From positions 15,061,400 through 15,125,399 of the forward strand of contig CM055749.1 of assembly GCA_029465975.1 (NCBI GenBank): a DNA stretch of 64,000 bases, written 5' to 3'. A program made the position numbers and the translations under genes. The notes beneath the pieces were generated by a model. It searched no databases, was not told the DNA's origin, and worked only from the letters and a program-made list of their open reading frames with translations. Shown in pieces: positions 7,906 through 20,600 of this stretch; the first letter of the stretch is position 1; the number at the start of each line of letters is the position of its first letter. This stretch comes from Dallia pectoralis (Eukaryota > Chordata > Actinopteri > Esociformes > Umbridae).

Positions 7906-10010
7906 ACCAATCATCTAAAAGGGCAGAAAATCTATGATGTTATCTATAATCATACAGTACCCGCCATTACACTTCATTGGAGGAAAACACAATGTTTTTT
8001 TGTTTCCATAAAATATACAATTCTCTCTATGCGGAGTGAATGTTGAAATCATAGGTGGTGTCTGTAATTAGTTCCGGGCAGGAGTAACATAATTCACTAA
8101 AACAGTAAATAGTGTTTAAACTGTGAGTTACCTCTAATACACTCTATATACTGAATGGATTTGTCAGTCCAAACATCTCAGTCATAACTGTCTTTTCTCA
8201 GTAATGCAGTGAGTATCCTCCCAAAGACAACCACGAGAAAACAAGATGGCTGCAACATGATATTGTGTCAACGCCAATGGCTACAAAAGCAGCGGAGCAC
8301 GTTGCATTTTAATAACGGCACAGTCATAAACGGAGGCTGACGCAAGAATTTTTACGATGACATTTCGACTGCTTAATCTCTTCAGGCCCGGTTCTCATAA
8401 CTCAGCCAGGTCGCCACATCTGTGGAGCTTTGACACTTTTTGTCTTAACGGGAGAAAAGAAGAGGTAGAGTTGTTGTAATCGGGGTAGGCAAAGAGGTGC
8501 CAAGTCATTGAAATACAGTGGTGCAGCTTTGATATATTGGTGTCAATGGTATACTCTAACTATAGAATGTTTACTACGGCCCAACAGGGACCAACTAGAC
8601 GTTTCTTCAGATTCAGGGAGAGACAGAGGAGGTAGAGAACGAAGAAAGGTATGAGGATATGAATAGGGGAAGGGGAAGTGAGCAGGAGAAAGAAAAGGTA
8701 CGCACGTAAGTGAGGAGAGATAGTCGTCAAGCAGGGGAGTGGACATTAAGAAAGGTTGAGACGCAAGAAAGAACGAAGACAGAGAGCCTCGGTATAGAGC
8801 TGGAGGAGGAGAAAGGAAGCAGGAGGGAGGAGAGATGCTTTAGTCTGATTTATATCTGACCGTAATAAAACGGGCATCTCCCTCCATGGCTGTTTAATAT
8901 GCAAATATGCAGAGCAGCCCGCTCCTGACAGCTCGCCATTAATAAAAAGGGGGCTGAGACCACAGGTAAAACATAGCTCATCTATATGAATATACATGAT
9001 GATGGTTTTACACAAAGTCATCTTTTAGATATGGGACCATGTGCCAGGATGGCGCCGATACACAGAAATGCACACAGTCATAATTCCAAACGGCCAGTAA
9101 CTCTGGATCTCTGCATCAAAGCAACGTGGCACGAGGAATTGTGACGAAGGCTGAAAATGTCATGTTTGTGTTCAAGGGTGTCGTGATTTATCACGCTGCA
9201 GATTACAATTGGGCTTTCTCATTTCTAATAAGACAGGCTTCGCGCTCATATTCCGGACGTAATCGTAAAACGGACGCCGTTCTAGATACTGTTTCCCGGA
9301 ATTCATCAAATATAAAACTGCCCTTAAGCACCGACTGTGTCAATGCGCTGACCGGTATTCACAGTTTTATACCACGGCATCTGGAACGGCACACTGTCTG
9401 CTCTTTCATTGGATGAAACGATGCATCGGCTTGTTAGAGCAAGTCTACTCTTTAATGACAACAAAGTCAGCCACACCAATCAATGTACGAGCTATAATGC
9501 CCATGCACCACATATGACAAGCATTCATCATACAACATTAATGACACACCGTATTTTCTTCGGGCCCAGCAACCCTACGTATATCCTCTCTCCGTCCCTC
9601 GTGCGGCCGTCAAGACCACTGATCTCAGGTGAAGATACGTATACACATTAAAAATCCCCTTAGCTGTATGAGAGACTTACATTACACATTACACTTCTCC
9701 GCTACCTCATCATAAAGTGTTCACAGTGAGACTCGCGGAGGAACCACCCGTTGTGTCAGCCCCCCTTGGGGGTCCCAATGCCCACTCCGGCTCCTCGTGT
9801 TTCACATGTTCAGAGAACACAGAGGATAGAAATTGGCCACTGTTTAAATACAGGATTTGAGACATGAAAGCCCGGGCCTATATTGGAATAAGAGAAATAA
9901 TTGGGGATGTAGAGGGAGGCGGAAAATAGACACATTTCCATAAGATGGTAATTAGTCCCAGGGCCAGCTGGGTCAGGAGAGATATTGTTTTGGGAGAGAA
10001 GTGTATGTGT
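7906..10010. other. Unique region with a conserved-looking core
   Basis: No gene or transposon end is recognised. The stretch 8860-9020 has the look of vertebrate conserved non-coding DNA: AT-rich homeodomain-type words (ATTAATAAAAAG, TTTAATATG) beside an octamer-like ATGCAAAT. The stretch 9100-9420 has a similar texture with scattered CG dinucleotides. No exon with a proper reading frame and splice sites was found. The functional reading is a guess from texture alone. Confidence 0.4.
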
Positions 10011-10014
10011 TCTC

Positions 10015-10039
10015 GTGTGTGTGTGTGTGTGTGTGTGTG
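10015..10039. repeat. TG microsatellite
   Basis: A short perfect GT dinucleotide run. Confidence 0.9.
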
Positions 10040-10706
10040 ATCCAATTCTATGTCTACACAAAGATATTAAAACCTGACAAATCAATCCCCAGAAGGTTTT
10101 TAGCCTGCAATAGGAAAGAAGTGATTTCTGGCTTAAGGGTTGGGTTTGGAGTAAACCTTACAATTGAGCAGAGTGTTACTGGAAGCTCCCAGTTTATATA
10201 GATTTAATAAATCGCCCCAACATGCACACAATGAATGTAGCGTTGAACTCTGTAAACCATTTCAGTTGAAACCAGCCTTTCTGCAGGAAAATCACTGTTG
10301 AAAGATCATTGGTTAGGCTCGGAATCGGAAAAATAAATGAAGCACTCCACGAAAGTAAGATCTGAAGTCATGCAAATACCGATTAGGAAAAGGTTACCAA
10401 AGAAGTATGACCCTATCTCAGAAAGATCAGAAGACAGTAAACTACATAACACCACCCAAGCACTCACAAGAAAATGCTTGTGAGGGATTCGATAGAGCGG
10501 CCAAAAGTTCTGTTAAGTGGCTGGTAGTAAAGGAATGTTTTATGGAACAATAAGTTCAAATCAAACATCAGGGACAGTGGTAGAGGAAGAATGAATTCTA
10601 ATGACATTTGTACTTGACCATGATCTTGTACATCGTATAGAAATGATGGAAGATGGCATGTGATGTAATATACATGTATATGGTGACGAAACAGGTTCTA
10701 CACTCA
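10040..10706. other. Unique sequence, nothing recognised
   Basis: AT-rich sequence lies between a microsatellite and the 38-bp array. No gene or mobile-element signature is seen. Confidence 0.45.
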
Positions 10707-12760
10707 GACCAATCAGATTCATATACACCATAAGAAACCATGGAGACCAATCAGATTCATATACACATAATGAAACCATGGAGACCAATCAGATTCATAT
10801 ACACATAATGAAACCATGGTGACCAATCAGAATCATATACACATAATGAAACCATGGTGACCAATCAGAATCATATACACATAATGAAACCATGGTGACC
10901 AATCAGATTCATATACACCTAATGAAACCATGGTGACCAATCAGATTCATATACACATAATGGAAACCATGGTGACCAATCAGAATCATATACACATAAT
11001 GAAACCATGGAGACCAATCAGATTCATATACACATAATGAAACCATGGAGACCAATCAGATTCATATACACATAATGAAACCATGGTGACCAATCAGATT
11101 CATTACACCTAATGAAACCATGGTGACCAATCAGATTCATATACACATAATGAAACCATGGTGACCAATCAGATTCATAAACACATAATGAAACCATGGT
11201 AACCAATCAGAATCATATACACATAATGAAACCATGGTGACCAATCAGATTCATTACACCTAATGAAACCATGGTGACCAATCAGATTCATATACACATA
11301 ATGAAACCATGGAGATCAATCAGATTCATAAACACATAATGAAACCATGGTGACCAATCAGATTCATTTACACATAATGAAACCATGGAGACCAATCAGA
11401 TTCATAAACACATAATGAAACCATGGTGACCAATCAGATTCATATACACATAATGAAACCATGGTGACCAATCAGAATCATATACACATAATGAAACCAT
11501 GGTGACCAATCAGAATCATATACACATAATGAAACCATGGTGACCAATCAGATTCATTACACCTAATGAAACCATGGTGACCAATCAGATTCATATACAC
11601 ATAATGAAACCATGGAGACCAATCAGATTCATAAACACATAATGAAACCATGGTGACCAATCAGATTCATTTACACATAATGAAACCATGGAGACCAATC
11701 AGATTCATATACACATAATGAAACCATGGTGACCAATCGGAATCATATACACATAATGAAACCATGGTGACCAATCAGATTCATTACACCTAATGAAACC
11801 ATGGTGACCAATCAGATTCATATACACATAATGAAACCATGGAGACCAATCAGATTCATAAACACATAATGAAACCATGGTGACCAATCAGATTCATTTA
11901 CACATAATGAAACCATGGAGACCAATCAGATTCATAAACACATAATGAAACCATGGTGACCAATCAGATTCATATACACATAATGAAACCATGGAGACCA
12001 ATCAGATTCATATACACATAATGAAACCATGGTGACCAATCAGATTCATATACATAATGAAACATAATGAAACCATGGTGACCAATCAGAATCATATACA
12101 CATAATGAAACCATGGTAACCAATGACCAATCAGACCAATTTATATACACATAATGAAACCATGTGACCAAGAAACCAGACCAATTCATATACACATAAT
12201 GAAACCATGGAGACCAATCAGATTCATATACACATAATGAAACCATGGTGACCAATCAGATTCATATACACATAATGAAACCATGGAGACCAATCAGATT
12301 CATATACACATAATGAAACCATGGTGACCAATCAGATTCATATACACATAATGAAACCATGGAGACCAATCAGATTCATAAACACATAATGAAACCATGG
12401 TGACCAATCAGATTCATATACACATAATGAAACCATGGAGACCAATCAGATTCATAAACACATAATGAAACCATGGTGACCAATCAGATTCATATATACA
12501 TAATGAAACCATGGTGACCAATCAGATTCATATACACATAATGAAACCATGGTGACCAATCAGATTCATATACACATAATGAAACCATGGAGACCAATCA
12601 GATTCATATACACATAATGAAACCATGGTGACCAATCGGATTCATATACACCTAATGAAACCATGGTGACCAATCAGATTCATATACACATAATGAAACC
12701 ATGGTGACCAATCAGATTCCTATACACCTAATGCAACCATGGAGACCAATCAGATTCACC
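10707..12760. repeat. 38-bp minisatellite with a CCAAT box per unit
   Basis: About 54 units of 38 bp are present. Each contains GACCAATCAGATTCATATAC, then ACATAATGAAA and the palindrome CCATGG. Unit variants (TGGTG/TGGAG, ATATACAC/ATAAACAC, ATTACACCT, AATCAG/AATCGG) recur in a fixed order. Near-identical blocks begin at about 11024, 11478 and 11705, offset by 227 bp or twice that. This shows a six-unit higher-order repeat containing one 37-bp variant. Almost every unit carries GACCAATCAG, a good match to the NF-Y CCAAT-box consensus. Confidence 0.95.
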
Positions 12761-15700
12761 TAAAGAACACCTAAAGAACCTGACATGTTTTCTGAGGGCC
12801 TAGAACCAACTGTTGTGAATATGGTTCTCATAAACAACACTCCACGGCATAAAGAAATCCAGTCACAGATATAATGAGACGACACATTTTTGATGGAGTA
12901 AATATGCCTATTGAATATGCCCTTAGATGTTTAACAACTACTGCCATTTTGTATTGTCTGAGCAAGACAACCTTTCAAGTGTGTAGTATCATGTCGAGTT
13001 CATTCATTCAGTCTAAACTCTGAGACCCATTTTGTTAAAACAGATTTGTACCATTTTTTTGTATTTGGGATATTATTTTCAGGTTTACATTTATATTCAA
13101 TATAGAACAGGTTGCAGGTTTTTCACTTTCTTGACCTTTTACTGTTTATCAGTGCTATAAACATTACATCTATTTTAATTACATGTTTTATCAACAGAAC
13201 AAGGGGGTAATTTCGAGTACCATAAGCAGATTATCCTTGAACACAAAACACCACATCAAATGCCATGGAAGGAGGAAGGCCAGAAAACCCTCAAGAGGTA
13301 TGTCCACACAGGTTAGCACAGGTTAGCACAGGCAGCTGAGAGGGTTTGGTTAGTTTGTTTGTTTTCTGGGCTCTGGGTTCAAAGAGAGAAAAGCTGAGGC
13401 GAAATACTGGTGAATTATTTTGGAAAGAAAATATCTTATTTCTTCTCTTCTTAAGCATGTCATAAATAGAGATTAGCTACAAACCGGCACATAACTGACT
13501 GGCTTTCTGCTGACTGGCTCTCCTACTGAAACCTGGTTTGACTGCTTGATGACTGGGTCATCGTCATCTCAACAGTGACAGACAGATGGAAGACGGGTAA
13601 AAGGGTACTTTCTGCTCATTGCCCGGATCAGCCCTAATGAGCCCCGCCCCTTAATTGCTCATCACCACGGTAACCTTGTCTGATCGGCACATGATCGGTC
13701 GAGTCGGCGTTAACGGGAGGCTTCGCCGTGTGGGTCTGTTTTGAGCCGGGGGACAAAGATTGATGGACGGACTGAATTTGAAGATACGATGCTGGGGAGC
13801 GACGAGGTTCATTGGAGTCAAGTTCATTGCATAACATCGGAATTCAGAACATGAAGTGAAGATATTCAGTTAAAAAAGGATGGAAATCCACTTATATTTC
13901 ACATTGAAATGATATGAGCCAAAACCAAAAGCATAGTAGCATATCAGTAGCGCCGTGTCCCAAAGGATCGAACAAGGTACCGGCCTCATTTCCTTGTCGT
14001 CATTATCTCATGCAATCTCTACTGACAATCACACACACCGGATATCAATATCAGATTCAATAAACATGAGTAAAACAAACGACTGATAAACCAACTGACC
14101 TGCATGAATCTGTGCCAGAAAATATGTTCAGACCGGTAAGAGGACTTCTAATCTCTGGGTCCTGAAACTGTCTCCGTGGGGCCTGTGCCTCTATGGGCCT
14201 TATAGAGTCACAATGTTTACCAATCACACTGTAATCTGTCTGAACAGATCTATTGGCATCTCACCATGTTCTACATAGATTCATGGGAGACAGTGTCCCC
14301 TGGTGTCTGCTGTTACATACTCTCATCTGTCTCTCATCTCTAGTTGATGCTCTCATCAAAACACTAATAATCTGTCCCCTCGTCCTCGGCTCATAAACGT
14401 ATCATTATCTAAAAGCCGTTTCAGTCCCAGCGTCTGCCAGTCGGTCATCTCTAACCCCCCTCCATCAGAGCCGCTGCCAGAGTTTTACACAAATGTTGAA
14501 TGGGGCCCGTTTCTCCAGTCCAAACATACTGGAGCAATTAGAGATTTCAGTCAAAGTTCTACTGGAGCAGAAAGATTGGTGGGCCCTTCTTTTTGGCAAG
14601 AGGCACTGCTTTCAGCACCAAAACCTATTATGGCAGGGAGCGGAGGCTGTTAACATCCGTCATACAGGAAAAGAGGAGGAGGAAGAGGGGGATATTCTCT
14701 GATCTTCGTAAACTGAGGACATGAAAAGAGCTGTGTTTAATACGAGAGGACATAAAGCAAACTTTAAAGAACGGCATGAGGCACACAGTTACACCTCGGT
14801 GAGGATCTCCGTCCAGCCGCTACCGGGTTGGATAGATTTGATGGCAATTATGTCATATCTCAGATTTTCAGATGTCATGTACAGCTCAGTGGAAAGATAG
14901 ATTATGGTTCCACAGTGAAGCAATGCAGTCGTTTAAGGAATCTGCCCCTGACTTTGCCGGGGAAAACCAGCGTAGGAAACGGACATTTGCTATAATCGTT
15001 CGGTACCCTGAGACTAGAACGTTGTTACATGCTGGTAAAAGAAATGAGTTATTCACGTGCGGTTCTTTTTAGGTGGTCCTTCAGGGCCGTAATGTGTCAT
15101 GAAAAAAACACTTAAAAAATTTCTGAGGTCTGGGATGTGAAATGTTTGATGCCCAACGTGTCAGAACAATGCTTCGCCCAGATACATTGTTTTAATTTCA
15201 AGGTCTCAATTTCACCGTTCACTGATCCTCGCTGGAGTTCCACACCTGCTGCCCAGCAGACGCCTGGTGGACACTGGGAGAGATTTACCCACCAGGCCTG
15301 TGGGATTTCTGGTCCTTTGTGGAGCCAATAGCCCTGGAAGCATGACCATCAGACTGCTGACTGGACATTACATTTTGTCGCTGCTGATCTTTGACGCTGG
15401 TGACATCACCTCACACACTGTGACTCAGTGGGATCTGGGTCAGGGCTCAGGGCTTTTGTGTTCTCAGAGCCAACAGATCCAAGGCACACGTCCCGGACCA
15501 CCCCACCATTGCATTCCTCTATTGTCCTCATGTCTGGCTCCTCTCTACTTGCATTCTCTCAGAATGAGGTAGTGTGAGACATAACAAATTCGACAATCGT
15601 GTCATTGAGGTTAGTGGAGCAAGGGGGTAACCCCACCAACTAGCTGCTGAAGGGTCCCTCTGTCCCCCTGAATTAAGGACATTTCATCATTATTCTGAAG

Positions 15701-16025
15701 TCCCTGTCACTTACGTAGAAACATATGGAAGCATGCAGAGACAATTTGTTTGTTCGAAACAGCTATTTAATTATGTTCAATCTCCTTCCATTTAGCAGAA
15801 TTATATATCCGAAGCTACTAATATCTTTTCCGTAGAGATGTTCTAATTAGAGCTGAGATATCTTTTTCTAAGCTGTTATGTTAACGGTTAGAATGTCTAC
15901 CCGTGGAGACACTGTCTCGCTTTTCACTGCTTGCGTTTTCCAGAGGAAAATCTTCTTCTTTTTTGCCTTTTTCTCATCTTCTTCCTGCTCCTCCTCTAAC
16001 CTCTCACCCCGGTATCCCAGGCTAT
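12761..16025. other. Long unique region, no gene recognised
   Basis: I see no transposon ends, tRNA or convincing exon in these 3.3 kb. A short tandem ACAGGTTAGC duplication lies near 13312. The stretch 14340-14470 is richer in mixed conserved-looking sequence, but nothing identifies it. The short open frames here have no recognisable domain. Confidence 0.4.
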
Positions 16026-16193
16026 CTCAAGAGAGATGTGGTACTATGAATGTTCAACCATCCCAGGTTCTCTCAGGTTCTCTCAAGAGAGATGTGGTAC
16101 TATGAATGTTCAACCATCCCAGGTTCTCTCAGGTTCTCTCAAGAGAGATGTGGTACTATGAATGTTCAACCATCCCAGGTTCTCCCCAAGGTT
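16026..16193. repeat. 56-bp tandem repeat, three copies
   Basis: Units begin CTCAAGAGAGATGTGGTACT at 16026, 16082 and 16138. The last copy is truncated after CCCAGGTTCTC. The copies are essentially identical, so the duplication is recent. Confidence 0.92.
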
Positions 16194-16213
16194 TTTGATC
16201 TGCTACCTCTGGT

Positions 16214-16367
16214 GTCTAGCCAGTCCCAGCTTTATGTCTAGCCAGTCCCAGCTTTATGTCTAGCCAGTCCCAGCTTTATGTCTAGCCAGTCCCAGCTTTA
16301 TGTCTAGCCAGTCCCAGCTTTATGTCTAGCCAGTCCCAGCTTTATGTCTAGCCAGTCCCAGCTTTAT
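16214..16367. repeat. 22-bp tandem repeat, seven copies
   Basis: The unit GTCTAGCCAGTCCCAGCTTT plus AT is repeated seven times with no change seen. It lies 20 bases after the 56-bp repeat. Confidence 0.95.
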
Positions 16368-16832
16368 TCGGTCAGTCTCTTGCCTATTTCCCCAAAACTA
16401 TTGAAACTTTAGAAAACCTAAATTAGTAAAGGAAACAGATGTCCACAGCCCCATGCCAAACAATAATTGTTGTCTTTCATGAACTTGTGCTGGCATTTGA
16501 ATGATTACTTTTATAGTGATTCATATACACCATTACTATGTATATACTATATATGTTTTATGTATTACAATACCGCATATACGTATGTTGCTGCTATGTA
16601 CTTCCCTGTGTAAAATGTACATGCCGTTACTATGTTGTATGGTCCTAAAATTAAGCCGTGCCACGTCTGCTACATAAGTTAAATCTAATTGTATAATGTT
16701 TTATTTAAAAAAATATATATTTAAAATAAACTCAGATCAGGTCAATGACGCAGAAAACAGTGACCGCAGTCAGAGCAGTCAATTAGTGGTGGGCAGGAAT
16801 TAAATAACCCAGCAACTAAGCAGCGCTGATCC
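16368..16832. other. Unique AT-rich sequence
   Basis: No gene or mobile element is recognised. It includes a short A/T tract (TTTAAAAAAATATATATTTA-like) near 16704. Confidence 0.4.
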
Positions 16833-16985
16833 AGGTTTCTCTCTCTGATGCAGCCCTCAGCTGTCCAGATCCAACAGCCGTGGTTTCTCTCTCTCTGATG
16901 TAACCCTCAGCTGTCCAGATCCAACAGCCGTGGTTTCTCTCTCTCTCTGATGTAACCCTCAGCTGTCCAGATCCAACAGCCGTTC
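16833..16985. repeat. ~50-bp tandem repeat, three copies
   Basis: Each unit joins a CT-rich stretch (TTTCTCTCTCTCT) to CCCTCAGCTGTCCAGATCCA and ACAGCCGT. The CT stretch varies in length between copies. Confidence 0.9.
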
Positions 16986-16999
16986 CCTCTGAGAGAGAG

Positions 17000-17400
17000 A
17001 AATGAGCCCGTCTCAATCCTGCAGACACATTTAAAAGCCAGGCCTGACAATGATCTTTTCCACGTGTATGTCCTATCCGCATCCTCTCTTCCTGAACGTG
17101 TGATTTCCATAATTTTGAGGTTTCCCCGTTGCCCCGGGGTTAATAAATGGACCAGGGGGTGTGGGATGGCAGGCCTTTGTAGGCCCGACCAAACCGTTTG
17201 CGGTCTGATGAATGACGTTTGGCCTGCGACCGCGTCACTTGTTCCATTAGCAAAGCGTCTGCCTCAACTCTGCCGTATTAAACCAGGATATTGGGCTATT
17301 AGACTGATGCAGGACACAGTCAATTACAGTTACGCTTTAATAAGTGAATATTTATCTCTGCCCCCCCGTTTCAAAGAACATGGGAATGAGTGAAGAGACA
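17000..17400. other. Candidate conserved non-coding element
   Basis: The sequence is complex and free of simple repeats, with homeodomain-like words (TTAATAAATGG, CTTTAATAAGTG, CCATTAGCAAAG) and balanced composition. A 109-codon frame crosses it but has no recognisable domain or splice context. The neighbouring DNA is repeat-laden. An enhancer-type role is a guess that needs cross-species alignment. Confidence 0.3.
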
Positions 17401-17430
17401 GAAAAGGAACCTGAATCATTCACTGAAGAC

Positions 17431-17623
17431 GTGTGTGTGTGCGTGTGTGTGTGTAGTTGTGTATATGTGTGTGTGTGTTAGTGTGTAGTTGTGTTTATAT
17501 GTGTGTGTGTAGTTGTGTATATGTGTGTGTGTGTTAGTGTGTAGTTGTGTTTATGTGTGTGTGTGTAGTTGTGTATATGTGTGTGTGTGTGTGTTGTGTG
17601 TGTGTGTGTGTGTGTGTGTGTAG

Positions 17624-17663
<40 letters not shown>

Positions 17664-17686
17664 TTGTGTATATGTGTGTGTGTAGT

Positions 17687-17721
<35 letters not shown>

Positions 17722-17750
17722 AGTTGTGTATATGTGTGTGTGTGTGTGTT
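17431..17750. repeat. Compound TG repeat with TAGTTG and TATATG interruptions
   Basis: About 320 bases of GT runs are punctuated by TAGTTGTGTATATGTG and TAGTTGTGTTTATGTG. Cys/Val-rich and His/Thr-rich open frames over this tract are artefacts of the repeat. Confidence 0.95.
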
Positions 17751-17756
17751 ATGCAT

Positions 17757-18310
17757 CCCTGGTTAATCTCCTTTGTCAGCGAGTGTCTGCGAGGTTGGGT
17801 TTATAGTGTGATTTACAGTAGCCTATCCCAGCAGGCTGAGTGCCAAATTCACCTAAAAGCCAAGGCAGAGAGCTTCTGGACCCAGCCACCACATATCTAT
17901 CTCTGGAAGGACTGATTCAGGGGCTTAACTACTATCAGCAATTGTCCCTCATTCGACTAATTGGATTACAACTGAGCTAATTGACAAAATATATCAGTAA
18001 TTGGCTAAGTTCCACCGGTGTGTCGCAGGTCTGCAGAGAAATCTGTCGAGTAAAAGAGCAGAACACCCAGGGAACGGGATGTAATGAGTCCTATCACTGT
18101 GTACATTGAAATGACATATTCTCTCAGCCCAGTCCAATGACGAATGATTTGTCTGATCTCCCTAAACTGCACAAACTAAAACAACAGTAAATGTAGTGCT
18201 AATGAACGGGACTCATAGTCGTTAAGAGGAGGGATGTTGGCGGTAAATGAACATGAATGCAAGAAAAAATGAGAGACACATGCTGAGTGAAAAAGGATTG
18301 GAACAGAGAG
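17757..18310. other. Unique sequence between two TG arrays
   Basis: No gene or mobile-element end is seen in this stretch. Confidence 0.45.
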
Positions 18311-18530
18311 CAAGTGTGTTTGTGTGTGTGTGTGTGCGTGTGCGCGTGTGTGTGTGTGTGTGTGTGCGCGTGTGTGTGTGCGTGTGCGTGCGTGTGTGTG
18401 TGTGTGTGTGTGCGCGTGTGTGTGCGTGTGTGCGTGCGTGCGTGTGTGCGTGTGTGTTTGTGTGCGTGTGTGCGTGTGTGTTTGTGTGCGTGTGTGCGCG
18501 TGTGCGCGCGTGCGTGCGTGTGCGTGCGCC
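18311..18530. repeat. GTGC/GTGT alternating purine-pyrimidine array
   Basis: About 220 bases alternate purine and pyrimidine almost perfectly, mixing GTGT with GTGC and GCGC. Such tracts are known to favour left-handed Z-DNA under supercoiling. Several overlapping Cys/Val- and His/Thr-rich frames are repeat artefacts. Confidence 0.95.
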
Positions 18531-18684
18531 TTTTGCCGTGTCTGTATAAAGACGTTGATCTTTTTGACCAAGTGTTGCTAAATGCCACTTTCAGGATATT
18601 AGTCATAAGGCTTTAGCCAATCACACCCTATTGCTATAGTAACAGAGCAGAATAGGCCCTAAACACACCCCAACATAATAATAC

Positions 18685-19702
18685 TCTCACACACACATTA
18701 ACACATAGACAGACATGCTCTATATGAGTATTCACACATTAATGAGTACATGCACACACATTAACACATAGACAGACATGCTCTATATCAGTATTCACAC
18801 ATTATTGAGTACATGGACACACATTAACAAATAGACAGACATGCTCTATATGTGTATTCACACATTAATGAGTACACACACACACATTAACACATAGACA
18901 GACATGCTCTATATGAGTATTCACACAATAATGAGTACATGCACACACATTAACACATAGACAGACATGCTCTATATGAGTATTCACACAATAATGAGTA
19001 CATGGACACACATTAACAAATAGACAGACATGCTCTATATGAGTATTCACACAATAATGAGTACATGGACACACATTAACAAATAGACAGACATGCTCTA
19101 TATGAGTATTCACACATTAATGAGTACATGCACACACATTAACAAATAGACAGACATGCTCTATATGAGTATTCACACATTAATGAGTACATGCACACAC
19201 ATTAACACATAGACAGACATGCTCTATATGAGTATTCACACAATAATGAGTACATGGACACACATTAACAAATAGACAGACATGCTCTATATGAGTATTC
19301 ACACATTAATGAGTACATGCACACACATTAACACATAGACAGACATGCTCTATATCAGTATTCACACATTAATGAGTACATGGACACACATTAACAAATA
19401 GACAGACATGCTCTATATGTGTATTCACACATTAATGAGTACACACACACACATTAACAATGACAGACATGCTCATGAGTATTCACACAGTAACATTAAC
19501 ACATTAACACATAGACAGACATGCTCTATATGAGTATTGACACAATAATGAGTACATGCACACACATTAACACATAGACAGACATGCTCTATATGTGTAT
19601 TCACACAATAATGAGTACATGCACACACATTAACACATAGACAGACATGCTCTATATGAGTATTCACACATTAATGAGTACATGCACACACATTAACACA
19701 TG
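18685..19702. repeat. 63-bp minisatellite, about 16 copies
   Basis: Units of 63 bp contain AGACAGACATGCTCTATATG, AGTATTCACACA and TAATGAGTACATG followed by CA repeats. The word CTCTATAT recurs at 63-bp steps near 18718, 18781, 18844 and 18907. One stretch near 19456-19505 is degraded. The unit length keeps 21-codon frames open on the minus strand, but no gene is indicated. Confidence 0.95.
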
Positions 19703-20600
19703 TTACAAGGTACCACTCGAGGTTAATCAAAGTTGACAGGTAAAATTAGTGGCGATTCAATCAATCAATACATCAATCAATCAGTGACATTTAGTGTGTG
19801 ACATTGGAGTGCACAAGCCCAGTCCCTCTCTCTGGTCCCTGCTCTGTATCCAAACACAACTGTCAGACACACCTGCCTTCACCTGTAATATTCACCTGCA
19901 TAGTGCACCTTAAATATGTTTTGTAATTCGTTGCGTGATGACCAAGCTCTGTGTGTGGCTTTCCCTGCACTACACCCTGGATGTGTGACTCTGGTTTTGT
20001 ATGGTAGGTTTTGTGTGCTTTGGTCCATTGACATGAAATCACAGCTGCCGCATTTCCGAGAGTCAGTACCAAAGTCAAAGTTATTAAGTAAATCTAGTAT
20101 TCAATTAAAATAGAAAACAGTAAGTGTTGGGTAGAGGGGGATAAGCATGGAGTACATTGTAAGAGTTGCTAAGAAACAGAGAACCAATCGCTTCAATTTT
20201 CAAAAAACCACAGGGGGTTCGTTTAAAGATAATTGAGGCAAATCCAATTTTTTTATTAAAATGAACCTGATGACGATCTGACTTGATTGTGTTTTTTCTC
20301 CCCCCCCTCTTCTTTTTTCTATCCATCTCTATCTTCACTCTGTAGGACAGCTTGAAAGAGTCCTGTTGTTTTATTTTAATTGGGACAGTGCTATAATAGA
20401 CCTACTCATGCTGGTCTCCTCAAATTAGCCCTGCCGAGTGTGTGTGTGTGTGTATAAGAGAAAGCCAATGGAATGTACATTGTTATAAGCGTAATATTCA
20501 ATGTCTGTAGTTTCTTATGTCACAAACATAACCTTTTCATTTAACTAAATACATTTTACCAAGCATTCCAGACTAATGAGAACACCTAGATTAACTGAAT
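19703..20600. other. Unique sequence, nothing recognised
   Basis: It contains a small ATCAATCA repeat near 19755-19790 and a short TG run near 20437. No gene or transposon end is recognised. Confidence 0.4.

Noticed and set aside
10707..12760. CRISPR-like array of regular repeats
   Set aside because: Units are contiguous with no unique spacers, and the setting is a vertebrate genome.
13260..13305. A possible short exon reading ATGGAAGGAGGAAGGCC and ending before GTATGT
   Set aside because: No acceptor, no partner exon and no recognisable peptide; a chance donor match is likely.
18176..18616. His/Thr- and Cys/Val-rich frames
   Set aside because: They are translations of GTGT/GTGC simple repeats.
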